DNA of 64,000 bases from contig NZ_JOCB01000002.1 in assembly GCF_000718775.1 (NCBI RefSeq), positions 108,489 to 172,488 on the forward strand, read 5' to 3'. The notes below the pieces were generated by a model. The model was not told the DNA's origin. It was given only the letters and a program-made list of their open reading frames with translations, and made no database searches. Origin of the DNA: Streptomyces sp. NRRL S-31 (GTDB lineage Bacteria > Actinomycetota > Actinomycetes > Streptomycetales > Streptomycetaceae). The translations under genes and the position numbers were made by a program. This document shows, one piece after another, positions 41,828 through 50,652 of the stretch (positions within the stretch are counted from its first letter, which is position 1; every line of letters starts with the position of its first letter).

Positions 41828-42066
41828 GGTCCCCACTGCGGGCTTGGTGGGACGCTTCACTACGTGGCCATGGCCGCTGGTCGCTGTCAGCATGGGGGAA
41901 GCATGGCTGGTGGGTCTGACAGTGGGGGGCGGTTCGTCTTTGGCTCTGGTCGGGATCAGTGGACGCGCGCGTCTGATGGTCGTCGTCGATCGCCACCGGT
42001 CACTGAAGAGCGGCCTCGAAGGACCCGGCGACGGTTCCTTCGAGTCGGAAGGCTCCGAAGCTTGTG

Positions 42067-42273
42067 TCACCGCGAAGTCGTTTCCCCGGTACGGCAGTTC
42101 GGGCACTCGCACACCGGGTAGGCGGATGTGAACGGTGGCGGTCCCTCGGCGGGTGGGACGCTCACCGAGCCGTACTCCTGGACGACAGCGCCGTAGCGGT
42201 TCACCCGGTACACCCTGATCGTCATCTTGGCGGGCGGCGGATGCTCGCCGGACGGGGATGCAACGCTTGTCAT
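42067..42273 (-). CDS. Small CxxC protein, 68 aa
   Basis: A small basic protein whose ATG 42273 has GAAGGAG nine bases upstream. The sequence MTIRVYRVNRYGAVVQEYGSV suggests a beta-rich fold, and the tail VCECPNC with C-x-C-x2-C may bind metal. It is a Streptomyces-type protein often found near XRE regulators, in my memory. It lies downstream of the XRE gene and upstream of the GIY-YIG gene on the same strand. Function unknown. Confidence 0.65.
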   Translation of the reverse strand: MTSVASPSGEHPPPAKMTIRVYRVNRYGAVVQEYGSVSVPPAEGPPPFTSAYPVCECPNCRTGETTSR

Positions 42274-42370
42274 GTCGACGCTCCTTCGCAGCGCTGGCCG
42301 GCCCCGGGGTCGTTCGCGCGACCGTCGGGGCGCTGTCATCTGAGACAAGGGTGGCCAGTTGCGAGGAGCG

Positions 42371-42396
42371 CAACGCTCACAGTTCTGTGAGCGTTG
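42371..42396. repeat. 26-bp palindrome between the XRE gene and the CxxC gene
   Basis: CAACGCTCACAG and CTGTGAGCGTTG are perfect 12-base inverted copies separated by TT, ten bases after the XRE stop and about 98 bases before the CxxC gene. It may be an operator or a terminator. The sequence is less GC-rich than terminators nearby and has no T-run on the minus strand, so an operator is favoured. Confidence 0.6.
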
Positions 42397-42405
42397 CCGG
42401 CAGGT

Positions 42406-43590
42406 CTACAGGCCGACCCAGGCCGCCATGTGGTGCAGCGTCTCCGGGGTACGCCGGGACTGGTGCACCAGACCGGTGAGGGTCTCGCGGGCGGCGGGGT
42501 GGTAGCGGGTCTGCTCGGGGGCCAGGCGGCGGGCCTCCACGAGGGATTTCAGGGCGGCGTCCGAGCGTCCTGTCTCCATCTCGGCACGTGCCCGGTCGAT
42601 CAGGAAGTGGGCGCGGCGGGAAGTGGGCAGCCGATCGGGCAGCTCCAGGTTCCGGGCCTGCTTGAGGGCCTCGTCGTACCGGCACATCTCGACAGCGCCG
42701 GACATCTTGTGCAGGGCGACGTTGGCCGGGCCGAAGCTGAGCCAGTGCACCTCCGTAGAGTCGCCTGTCCGCTGGGCGATCCGGTGGGCTTCGGCGATGT
42801 GCTGTTCGACGAGCGCTCGCTGTTCGGCGCGGGCGGCGATGACGGAGCCCCCGAGGTGCAGTTGCCCGGTGACGGCGAGCGTCTCTCGCGTGTGTTCACC
42901 CTGCGCGAGAACGTGGTGCCCGGCGGCGATGAGGCGCTGCCCGATCCGGTACTCGCCCTCGCGGAAGTAGACCAGGGCCCGCATGTACTGCCGTACGGCG
43001 GCCAGGCAGGGGTCGGAGGCGCGTTGCGCCGCCCAGTCCATGCGGTCCAGCGCGACCGCGGACAGGTCGTAGTAGCCGAGCTTCACGCTGATGTCGTGGG
43101 CCGTGCGGTAGGCGGACGCCAGCGCCCGCCACAGTGCGGTGGAGGGTGTCGACCATGCCGTGTGGGTCAGCTCGGCGATGAGCCCGGGCAGCTCGCGGGC
43201 CGCGTTGCGCAAGCGGGTCGCCCGTACCTCGGCGCAGAGGCGGTCGGTCCCGGTGATGAGCTGTTGCGCCGGGCGCGCGGACAGGTCGGGGTTCGGGCCG
43301 AGGTCGTACAGGTCAAGGGATTCACGGATGGGCCGGACCAGTTCCGCGAGGCGGTCGCGTTGCAGTTCGGTCACGTACGGCTGACCGGTCAGGACGGTGA
43401 CGTCGATGTTGAGGGATCTGGCGCAGGCGGCGACGAAGGCGGCGGTGGCCGGACGCGCCCCGCACTCGACCTGATTGAGGTAGCTGTAGGAGTAGGGGAG
43501 CCGCTCGGCCAGCTGCCGTTGGGTGAGTCTGGCCAGTCTGCGCTGTTCCCTGATGCGTACGCCCGTGTGGTCTTCATCCCGTGTGGGCAT
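42406..43590 (-). CDS. XRE-family helix-turn-helix regulator with TPR-like C-terminus
   Basis: 394 aa. The XRE helix-turn-helix (IREQRRLARLTQRQLAERLPYSYSYLNQVECGARP, about residues 11-45) is followed by about 320 residues of helical repeats (ALWRALASAYRTAHDISVKLG, ALVYFREGEYRIGQRL, AEAHRIAQRTGDS), a TPR-like sensor region. ATG 43590 has GGAGG upstream. It is divergent from a flavoprotein gene across 117 bases and probably controls this small group. The signal is unknown. Confidence 0.85.
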   Translation of the reverse strand: MPTRDEDHTGVRIREQRRLARLTQRQLAERLPYSYSYLNQVECGARPATAAFVAACARSLNIDVTVLTGQPYVTELQRDRLAELVRPIRESLDLYDLGPNPDLSARPAQQLITGTDRLCAEVRATRLRNAARELPGLIAELTHTAWSTPSTALWRALASAYRTAHDISVKLGYYDLSAVALDRMDWAAQRASDPCLAAVRQYMRALVYFREGEYRIGQRLIAAGHHVLAQGEHTRETLAVTGQLHLGGSVIAARAEQRALVEQHIAEAHRIAQRTGDSTEVHWLSFGPANVALHKMSGAVEMCRYDEALKQARNLELPDRLPTSRRAHFLIDRARAEMETGRSDAALKSLVEARRLAPEQTRYHPAARETLTGLVHQSRRTPETLHHMAAWVGL

Positions 43591-43707
43591 GCCGGCCTCC
43601 GCTCTGAGCACCCGCCGGGAACGGTACCCAGGCGGTCGTACGGTTACCTGCTTTCCGCTGTCTACTCACCCGTGGGGTGGAGCCGTCGGGTGTGGTCCGA
43701 TAGGCAC

Positions 43708-44259
43708 ATGACGACGCCGCGCCCTGTCCTCTACCTGTTCGGCTCCGCCGCTCCGCCGGTGTTCGACGTGGCGCAGGTCGTCGCGGACGCGCGGGAACGC
43801 GGCTTCGACGTGTGTCTCGGGCTGACCCCGACCGCCGCTCGGTGGCTGGAGCCGCAGAAGGCGGAGCTGGAACGGCTCACCGGGCACCCCGTGCGCAGTG
43901 CCTACAAGCTGCCGGGCGAGCCGGACGTGTGGCCGAAGGCAGACGTGATCGCGGTGGCACCCGCCACCTTCAACACCGTCAACGCGTGGGCCCTCGGCCT
44001 CACCCGTGACTTCGTGATCGGCGTCGTGGCCGAAGGCATCGGCAAGGGCATCCCCATGGTGGCGATGCCCTGCGTGAACGCGGCGTACGCGCAACACCGG
44101 CAGTTCGGACGGAGCCTGACGGAACTCCGCGAGACGGGTGTGCGGGTCCTGTACGGAGAGGGCGGTTTCGTCCCGAACGCCCCGGGTCAGGGCAAGCCGG
44201 AGCAGTATCCGTGGCACCTGGTCCTCGACGCGGTCGAGGAGATGGCCGCCGCGCGGTAA
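43708..44259 (+). CDS. Flavoprotein of the phosphopantothenoylcysteine decarboxylase-like family
   Basis: 183 aa Rossmann-like flavoprotein. It opens with PVLYLFGSAAPPVFDVAQVV, has the flavin-binding DVIAVAPATFNTVNAWALGL (PxTANT-like, here PATFNT) and GIPMVAMPCVNAAYAQH. Such small flavoproteins decarboxylate C-terminal cysteines or phosphopantothenoylcysteine; here no peptide substrate is seen nearby and the cellular role is open. It is divergent from the XRE regulator, an arrangement recurrent in Streptomyces. Confidence 0.75.
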   Translation: MTTPRPVLYLFGSAAPPVFDVAQVVADARERGFDVCLGLTPTAARWLEPQKAELERLTGHPVRSAYKLPGEPDVWPKADVIAVAPATFNTVNAWALGLTRDFVIGVVAEGIGKGIPMVAMPCVNAAYAQHRQFGRSLTELRETGVRVLYGEGGFVPNAPGQGKPEQYPWHLVLDAVEEMAAAR

Positions 44260-44306
44260 CCAGCGGGGAGCGCTGCTGCCGTTCGGTGCTGGTCCGGGTG
44301 CGTGAA

Positions 44307-44341
44307 GGCCCCTGCCGACGGATGGCTTGTCGACAGGGGCC
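44307..44341. terminator. Bidirectional terminator between flavoprotein and gpmA genes
   Basis: An 8-bp perfect outer stem (GGCCCCTG with CAGGGGCC), a mismatch and a further 4 bp around a 9-base loop, in the gap between convergent genes. Confidence 0.7.
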
Positions 44342-44359
44342 CGGGTACAAGGAGGAGGG

Positions 44360-45121
44360 TTACTTCTTCTTGCCCTGGTTCTTGACCGCCTCGATCGCCG
44401 CTGCCGCCGCCTCCGGGTCGAGGTACTTGCCGCCCGGGGTGACCGGCTTGAAGTCGGCGTCCAGCTCGTAGTAGAGCGGGATGCCCGTCGGGATGTTCAG
44501 GCCCGCGATGTCGGCGTCGGAGATGCCGTCGAGGTGCTTGACCAGGGCGCGCAGGCTGTTGCCGTGGGCGGCGACCAGGACCGTGCGGCCGGCCAGGAGG
44601 TCGGGGACGATGCCGTCGTACCAGTACGGCAGCATGCGGACGACGACGTCCTTCAGGCACTCGGTGTCCGGGCGCAGCTCCGGCGGGATCGACGCGTAGC
44701 GCGCGTCGTGCGCCTGGGAGAACTCGGAGTCGTCCGACAGCGGCGGGGGCGGGGTGTCGTACGAGCGGCGCCAGAGCATGAACTGCTCCTCGCCGAACTC
44801 GGCGAGCGTCGCCGCCTTGTCCTTGCCCTGGAGGGCGCCGTAGTGGCGCTCGTTCAGGCGCCAGGAGCGGTGGACCGGGATCCAGTGGCGGTCCGCGGCC
44901 TCCAGCGCCAGCTGGGCCGTGCGGATCGCGCGCTTCTGGAGGGACGTGTGGACCACGTCGGGCAGGAGGTCGGCGTCCTTCAGGAGCTCGCCGCCGCGGA
45001 CTGCCTCCTTCTCGCCCTTCTCGTTCAGGTTCACGTCCACCCAGCCGGTGAACAGGTTCTTCGCGTTCCACTCGCTCTCGCCGTGGCGGAGGAGGATCAG
45101 CTTGTACGGTGCGTCGGCCAT
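44360..45121 (-). CDS. gpmA: 2,3-bisphosphoglycerate-dependent phosphoglycerate mutase
   Basis: 253 aa glycolytic enzyme that interconverts 3- and 2-phosphoglycerate. The phosphohistidine motif [12 protein letters not shown] is near the N-terminus, with the typical [15 protein letters not shown] and the second histidine in [15 protein letters not shown] 45121 has a TAGGCT box seven bases upstream and AGGACC, so a leaderless or short-leader mRNA is likely. It is a conserved core gene. Confidence 0.96.
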   Translation of the reverse strand: MADAPYKLILLRHGESEWNAKNLFTGWVDVNLNEKGEKEAVRGGELLKDADLLPDVVHTSLQKRAIRTAQLALEAADRHWIPVHRSWRLNERHYGALQGKDKAATLAEFGEEQFMLWRRSYDTPPPPLSDDSEFSQAHDARYASIPPELRPDTECLKDVVVRMLPYWYDGIVPDLLAGRTVLVAAHGNSLRALVKHLDGISDADIAGLNIPTGIPLYYELDADFKPVTPGGKYLDPEAAAAAIEAVKNQGKKK

Positions 45122-45314
45122 GGTCCTGAGCCTACCTAACGAACCTCGGGGCCGCGCCGCGCCCGGCCTCTCTAGCACGCCGGGAGACGGGGTGACTGTC
45201 GACGCGCCCGGTTCCTCGCTAAATTACGGTTAATTCATCTACAACCTTTCGCCACATCCACGTGTCTGGTAATCGCCGGGGAAGGTTGAGGCACCAGGAA
45301 GAGGAGCACAGAAC

Positions 45315-47009
45315 GTGACCGTGCGTTCCTTTGCGCGGCGGATCCGACCGCGAGTCGAGCGGAAGGCCGCCGAGCGCGTGTGGCAGCTGCGCACCATGCG
45401 GCGGCGCCGCCGGGCCGCGGTCACGGATCCGGTGCTGCGCCCGGTGACCGTCCGCGGCCAGCAGTTCTACGGCCGGGTCGTGGACCGGTTCACCGCGGTC
45501 GAGGCGGCCGCCCAGAACCTCGATCTCGTCGTGGGCGCCCTGGAGCAGGAGGGCATCCCCTACTTCCTGGTGTCCTCCCGCGCCCGGTACACGGTCGGGG
45601 TGAACGCCGTCGACCGGGAGCGGTTCCTCACCGCCCTGGAGACCCGCAACGCCGGCACGGCCGTGTTCATCGGCCGCCCCCTGCCCGGCGGCCAGCTCAA
45701 GCACCCCGCCCTGTTCCTGGACGGCGTACTGCCCGCCGCCCTGCGCACCGCCCCCGTGCTGCGCGTCGGCGAGAACCACCTCGGGCCCGCCGGCCAGCTG
45801 CTCGCCGGGCCGGAGCTGGCCTGTGACGTCGAGTTCTGGGAGGACGGCGCCGAGCTGCTCGCCTCCGCCGACGGGCCCCGGCGGCTGGCCAAGGTGCAGC
45901 CGCAGGCCTCGGCCGACGTCTTCGCCGAGTCGCTCGTCACCCCCCGCAACAACGGGATCACGGACGTGCTGCCGGCGAGCGAGCAGAAGCCGACGACCGT
46001 ACGGGTCGGGGACCGCGAGCTGCCCAGCTTCACGCCCCTCACGCTGCCCACCGTGAACCAGGTCACCTTCCCCGTCGACATCGTCTACACCTGGGTCGAC
46101 GGCGAGGAGCCGGCGATGCGGGCGAAGCGGGCCCGCTACCAGGACCGCGGCATCGCCGAGATCCTGGACAAGGAGACCAACGCCTCCCGCTACACCAGCC
46201 ACGACGAGCTGAAGTACTCGCTGCGGTCGCTCGCGATGTACGCCGACTTCGTCCGGCACATCTACATCGTGACCGACGGCCAGAAGCCGCACTGGCTCGA
46301 CGACACCGCCCCGGGGATCACGGTCGTCGACCACCGCGACATCTTCCCGGCGGACGTGCTGCCCGTCTTCAACTCGCACGCGATCGAGACCCGGCTGCAC
46401 CACATACCGGGCCTCTCCGAGCACTACCTCTACTTCAACGACGACGTCTTCGTCGGCCGCCGGGTCACCCCGGAACACTTCTTCTTCGGCAGCGGCCTGA
46501 TGAAGATCCCGGTCTCCCCGCTGAAGATCGGCGTCGGCAAGCCGCACGCCGAGGAGACCGCGACCAACTCCGCCAGCAAGAACGTACGGCGGCTGCTGCT
46601 GGAGAAGTTCGGCCGGATGACGACGAACAACTTCATGCACACCCCGCTGCCGCAGCAGCGCGGCACGCTGCGGGCGCTGGAGGAGCTGTTCCCGGTGGAC
46701 ATCCAGCGCACCACCGCGTCCCGGTTCCGCTCGCCGCAGGACATCGCCATGACGGCGCCGCTGCTGTACCAGTACTCGCTGATGACCGGCCAGGGCGTGC
46801 CCGGCAAGTTCAGCTTCCGGTACGTGAACATCAGCCGGCCGGACGCCGAGCGACGCCTGGCCGACCTGCGCCGCAACCGCCGCTTCGACTTCTTCTGCCT
46901 CAACGACGTCGACGTGCCGCCGGAGGAGCGGGAGCAGGTCAGCGTCCGCATGCACGAGTTCCTGGAGAACTACTTCCCCTTCCCCAGCCCCTTCGAGAAG
47001 CAGAGCTGA
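45315..47009 (+). CDS. Stealth-family sugar-phosphate transferase
   Basis: 564 aa. Four Stealth regions are visible: CR1 FPVDIVYTWVDGEEP, CR2 starting RYTSHDELKYSLRSL with VVDHRDIFP and the LPVFNSHAIETRLHHIPGL stretch ending in YFNDDVFVGR, CR3 around HTPLPQQ, and CR4 FFCLNDVD. Such enzymes transfer sugar-1-phosphate to build capsules, exopolysaccharides or teichoic-type cell-wall polymers. The N-terminal 250 residues are lineage-specific. GAGGAG precedes GTG 45315. A paralogue follows 13 bases later. Confidence 0.88.
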   Translation: MTVRSFARRIRPRVERKAAERVWQLRTMRRRRRAAVTDPVLRPVTVRGQQFYGRVVDRFTAVEAAAQNLDLVVGALEQEGIPYFLVSSRARYTVGVNAVDRERFLTALETRNAGTAVFIGRPLPGGQLKHPALFLDGVLPAALRTAPVLRVGENHLGPAGQLLAGPELACDVEFWEDGAELLASADGPRRLAKVQPQASADVFAESLVTPRNNGITDVLPASEQKPTTVRVGDRELPSFTPLTLPTVNQVTFPVDIVYTWVDGEEPAMRAKRARYQDRGIAEILDKETNASRYTSHDELKYSLRSLAMYADFVRHIYIVTDGQKPHWLDDTAPGITVVDHRDIFPADVLPVFNSHAIETRLHHIPGLSEHYLYFNDDVFVGRRVTPEHFFFGSGLMKIPVSPLKIGVGKPHAEETATNSASKNVRRLLLEKFGRMTTNNFMHTPLPQQRGTLRALEELFPVDIQRTTASRFRSPQDIAMTAPLLYQYSLMTGQGVPGKFSFRYVNISRPDAERRLADLRRNRRFDFFCLNDVDVPPEEREQVSVRMHEFLENYFPFPSPFEKQS

Positions 47010-47022
47010 CGGGCCGCGCCCC

Positions 47023-49101
47023 ATGGCCATCGACCTCCGTCACCGCTTCGCCGTGCCGCCGCCCGGCTCGCGGGCCCTCAGGAGCCTCCTGGTCCGCCTG
47101 CGGCTGTGGCTGTCGGCCCGGCTCTGGGCGCTGCGCGTGGCCCCGGCCCGCCGCCGGCTGCGCGCCGCCGTCCCGGGCCTGCGCCGGGTGGGCCGCGGAC
47201 CGGTGCGGCTGTACGGGCGTACGGTCGCCCGGTACACCGCGGCGGAGGCCGCCGCCGCCGACCTGGAGCAGGTCTGCGCGCTGCTGGAGGCGGCCGGGGT
47301 GCCGTACTTCCTGGTGCCCGCCGAGCCGGGGCCCGAGGTGGGGCCGCCGGTGGTCGGGGTGGTGGAGTCCCACCGTGCCGCGGTCCTCGACCGGGCCGGG
47401 CGGCACTTCGCCCGGGGCGCCGGGTTCGTGGGTGCGGTGGGCGCGGACGGCGCCGTGACGCGGGCGGTGCTGTGGGCCGACGGGAAGCTGCCGCGGGCGG
47501 TGCGCGGGGCGCCGGTGCTGCGGACCGGGGTGGTGCGGCTGGGGCCGCGCGGGCAGGTGCTCGGCGGGCTGGAGACGGGCTGCGACATCGAGTTCTGGCG
47601 CCACGGCCGGGACCTGGGCGCGGACCCCGCGTACCTGACCGTGCCGGGCACCCGGCTCGGCGACGACTTCGGCCCGTCCCTGGTCGCCCCGCGCCGCAAC
47701 GCCGTCTCGGAGGTCCTGCCGGCGACTGCCTGGCAGCCGGGCGTGGTGGCCGCACGGCCGGGCACCACGGATGGGCAGCCGGACACTCCGGCGGCCCGGG
47801 CCGACGTGACGGACAGGCGGCCGGGCACCCTGACGGCGCACGCGGACATGGCGGCGGACATGGCGGATGGGCGGTGGCCGGGCGCGGTGGCCGCGCAGAG
47901 CGGCGTGGCACCGGGGCGGTGGCTGAGCGCGCTGCCCGCGCAGCAGCCGGCCACGCCGGCCACGCCGGCAGGGCGGCACCCGGTCGTGGCCGCCGGGCAG
48001 CCGGCCGCCCCGGCGCCGGGAGCGCGGCGCGAGGTGCCGACGTTCGCGGCGTTCGCCGAGCCCGGCATCGGCCAGGTGTGCTTCCCCGTCGACGCGGTGT
48101 ACACCTGGGTCGACGGGGACGACCCGGTGATGGCCGTGAAGCGCCGGGCCCACCAGGCGCTCTCCGACAACGCCATCGCCGCGCGCGAGACCGGCGCCTC
48201 CCGCTACACCAGCCACGACGAGCTGAGGTACGCGCTGCGGTCGCTGGAGATGTACGCCGGTTTCATCCGGCACGTCTACCTCGTGACCGACTCCCAGACA
48301 CCGTCCTGGCTCGACCCGGACACGCCGGGGCTGACCGTGGTCGACCACCGGGACATCCTCCCGGCCGCCGCGCTGCCCGTCTTCAACTCGCACGCGATAG
48401 AGAGCCGGCTGCACCACATACCGGGCCTCTCCGAGCACTACCTCTACTTCAACGACGACGTCTTCATGAACCGCCCGGTGCGGGCCGAGCACTTCTTCCA
48501 CGGCAACGGCATCGCCCGCATCCCGCTCTCCCCGCTCAAGCTCGGGGTCGGCGCCCCGCACCCGCTGGAGCCGGCACCGAACTCCGCCGGGAAGAACGCC
48601 CGTGAGGTGATCCGGCGCTTCCACGGCAGGTACGTCACCCACAAGTCGCTGCACACCCCGCACCCCCAGCTGCTGTCGGTCATGCGGGAGATGGAGAGCC
48701 TCGGCATCGAGGAGCTGGAGCGGACGGCGTACTCGCGCTTCCGGTCCACCTCCGACGTCGCCCCGGCGTCCACGCTCCACCACCACTGGGCGATCGCGAC
48801 CGGCCGGGCGGTCCCGGCCGACTACCGCTTCCGCTACGTCCAGTTGGGCACGCCGGACATGCGGCGGCGGCTGGCGCGGCTCGCGGCCGGTGAGGACGTG
48901 GACTTCTTCTGCCTGAACGACGTGGACACCAGCCCGGAGGAACGGGCCGCGGCGCGGACGGACATCCACGGCTTCCTGGAACGGAAGTACCCGTTCCCGA
49001 GCCGCTTCGAGCGTGCGGCCGGAGGCGCCCCGTACCCGGCGGCACCGCGCGAGGTGTCCCGGCGCCGGACGCGCCGCGGCTCGATTGACGCGACCTGTTA
49101 A
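47023..49101 (+). CDS. Second Stealth-family sugar-phosphate transferase
   Basis: 692 aa, clearly a paralogue of the preceding gene: CR1 FPVDAVYTWVDGDDP, CR2 RYTSHDELRYALRSL and LPVFNSHAIESRLHHIPGL, CR4 FFCLNDVD. It differs by about 110 low-complexity residues inserted before CR1 (about 235-345; Ala/Gly/Pro/Asp-rich, for example HADMAADMADGR and PATPATPAGRH). It starts 13 bases after its neighbour, so both should be in one operon making a phosphate-linked cell-surface glycopolymer. The acceptor is unknown. Confidence 0.87.
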   Translation: MAIDLRHRFAVPPPGSRALRSLLVRLRLWLSARLWALRVAPARRRLRAAVPGLRRVGRGPVRLYGRTVARYTAAEAAAADLEQVCALLEAAGVPYFLVPAEPGPEVGPPVVGVVESHRAAVLDRAGRHFARGAGFVGAVGADGAVTRAVLWADGKLPRAVRGAPVLRTGVVRLGPRGQVLGGLETGCDIEFWRHGRDLGADPAYLTVPGTRLGDDFGPSLVAPRRNAVSEVLPATAWQPGVVAARPGTTDGQPDTPAARADVTDRRPGTLTAHADMAADMADGRWPGAVAAQSGVAPGRWLSALPAQQPATPATPAGRHPVVAAGQPAAPAPGARREVPTFAAFAEPGIGQVCFPVDAVYTWVDGDDPVMAVKRRAHQALSDNAIAARETGASRYTSHDELRYALRSLEMYAGFIRHVYLVTDSQTPSWLDPDTPGLTVVDHRDILPAAALPVFNSHAIESRLHHIPGLSEHYLYFNDDVFMNRPVRAEHFFHGNGIARIPLSPLKLGVGAPHPLEPAPNSAGKNAREVIRRFHGRYVTHKSLHTPHPQLLSVMREMESLGIEELERTAYSRFRSTSDVAPASTLHHHWAIATGRAVPADYRFRYVQLGTPDMRRRLARLAAGEDVDFFCLNDVDTSPEERAAARTDIHGFLERKYPFPSRFERAAGGAPYPAAPREVSRRRTRRGSIDATC

Positions 49102-49178
49102 TCGGGTGGCGGCGCCGAGGCCCCCGCTCGTAACTTGTGGCTGCCGTCCGAGCCGCTTACCACCGTGGGGGATCCCTG

Positions 49179-50432
49179 ATGTCACCAGCCCGTGTGAGAC
49201 GTGCCGTCCACGAATCCGTCTCCGGGCTCCCCCGCGCCTTCTGGTGGCTGTGGGCCAGCACCCTGGTCAACCGGCTCGGCGCCTTCGTGGCCACGTTCAT
49301 GGCCCTGTACCTCACCCTCGACCGCGGTTACTCCGCCTCGTACGCCGGTCTCGTCGCCTCCCTGCACGGGCTGGGCGGGGTGCTGTCCTCGCTGGGCGGC
49401 GGGGTGATGGCCGACCGGTTCGGCCGGCGGCCCACGCTGCTCATCGCCCAGCTCGGCACCGCCGCCTCCGTCGCGGTGCTCGGCTTCGTGACCGACCCGG
49501 TCGCCATCGCCGCCGTCGCCTTCGTCGTCGGCGTGGCCTCCAACGCCTCCCGGCCGGCCGTGCAGGCGATGATGGCCGACATCGTCCGACCCGAGGACCG
49601 GGTGCGCGCCTTCTCCCTCAACTACTGGGCCATCAATCTCGGCTTCGCCGTCTCCTCCATGGCGGCCGGGTTCATCGCCGAGGTCAGCTACCGCGCCGGG
49701 TTCCTGCTCGAGGCCGGGATGACCCTGGCCTGCGCCGTCGTCGTCTTCGCCAGGCTGCCGGAGTCCCGGCCCACGGCCACGGCACGGCAGGCGGAGGCGC
49801 ACGTCGGCCTCGGCACGGTGCTGCGGGACGGGCGTTACATGGCCGTCGTGGGGCTGTCCTTCCTGGTCGCGCTGGTCTTCCAGCAGGGTTCGGTCGGACT
49901 GCCGGTGGCCATGGGGCGGGCCGGTTTCTCCCCCGCCGACTACGGCCTGGCCATCGCCGTCAACGGCATCCTGATCGTCGCCCTCCAGATCCCGGTCACC
50001 AGGTTCATCGAGCACCGCGACCCGCGCACCCTGCTGGTCGCCTCCTCGCTGCTCGCCGGGTACGGCTTCGGGCTCACCGTCTTCGCCGGATCGGTCGGGG
50101 TCTTCATGCTGACCGTGTGCGTGTGGACCCTCGCCGAGATCGTCAACGCCCCGACCCAGACCAGCCTGGTCGTCACCCTCTCCCCGGTCCACGGCCGCGG
50201 GCGCTACCAGGGCGTGTACACCATGTCCTGGTCCCTCGCCGCCCTGGTCGCGCCCCTGATGTCGGGCGCGGTCATCGACCACCTCGGCGCGGACTGGCTG
50301 TGGGCCGTGTGCGCGGTGGTCGGGACGGTCGCCGGCCTCGGCTACGGCCTGGTCATGCGCCGGCTGCCGCAGGAGCGGCCGGCCCCGGCCACGGCGGTGA
50401 CGGACGCGGCGGCCGAGGTGCGGGCGGCCTGA
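49179..50432 (+). CDS. MFS transporter (drug-efflux type)
   Basis: 417 aa with about 12 transmembrane helices and a cytoplasmic motif A (GGGVMADRFGRRPTLLI) between helices 2 and 3. The sequence resembles the multidrug-efflux MFS branch (for example VWTLAEIVNAPTQTSL and QGVYTMSWSLAALVAPL, like MdtH-type proteins). GGGGGAT precedes ATG 49179. It follows the Stealth pair by 77 bases. The substrate is unknown. Confidence 0.85.
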   Translation: MSPARVRRAVHESVSGLPRAFWWLWASTLVNRLGAFVATFMALYLTLDRGYSASYAGLVASLHGLGGVLSSLGGGVMADRFGRRPTLLIAQLGTAASVAVLGFVTDPVAIAAVAFVVGVASNASRPAVQAMMADIVRPEDRVRAFSLNYWAINLGFAVSSMAAGFIAEVSYRAGFLLEAGMTLACAVVVFARLPESRPTATARQAEAHVGLGTVLRDGRYMAVVGLSFLVALVFQQGSVGLPVAMGRAGFSPADYGLAIAVNGILIVALQIPVTRFIEHRDPRTLLVASSLLAGYGFGLTVFAGSVGVFMLTVCVWTLAEIVNAPTQTSLVVTLSPVHGRGRYQGVYTMSWSLAALVAPLMSGAVIDHLGADWLWAVCAVVGTVAGLGYGLVMRRLPQERPAPATAVTDAAAEVRAA

Positions 50433-50563
50433 CCGGGCGGCCCGGCCGGCTGGTCCGACGGAACGGGCTGGTCCGACGGGCTGGTCCGAGCGGGCGGCTC
50501 GGCCATGCCGCCTGACCGTGCGGTCCGACCGGTGCGGCTTGCGCGACCGCGGCACGGACGGAT

Positions 50564-50577
50564 GTGACCCGAGTCAC
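50564..50577. promoter_or_regulatory. Crp-type site upstream of the AhpD-like gene
   Basis: GTGACCCGAGTCAC fits GTG-N6-GNCAC, the Streptomyces Crp motif as I recall it, 75 bases before ATG 50653. It is close to the site in front of cdgB (10 of 10 motif bases; spacer differs). Confidence 0.4.
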
Positions 50578-50652
50578 TTCCGCCCGTGTCACATTTCCCC
50601 GGCCGCCGCCGTCAGTGAGGTGACAGCAGCCGCAACCACCCCGGAGCAGACC

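Noticed and set aside
41784..41996. A 70-codon minus-strand frame between the GIY-YIG and CxxC genes
   Set aside because: Composition is unlike a protein, there is no ribosome-binding site, and it overlaps the probable GIY-YIG start.
45122..45314. PHO-box-like GTTAATTCATC before the Stealth genes
   Set aside because: Only one unit is present and no 11-base repeat register can be found.
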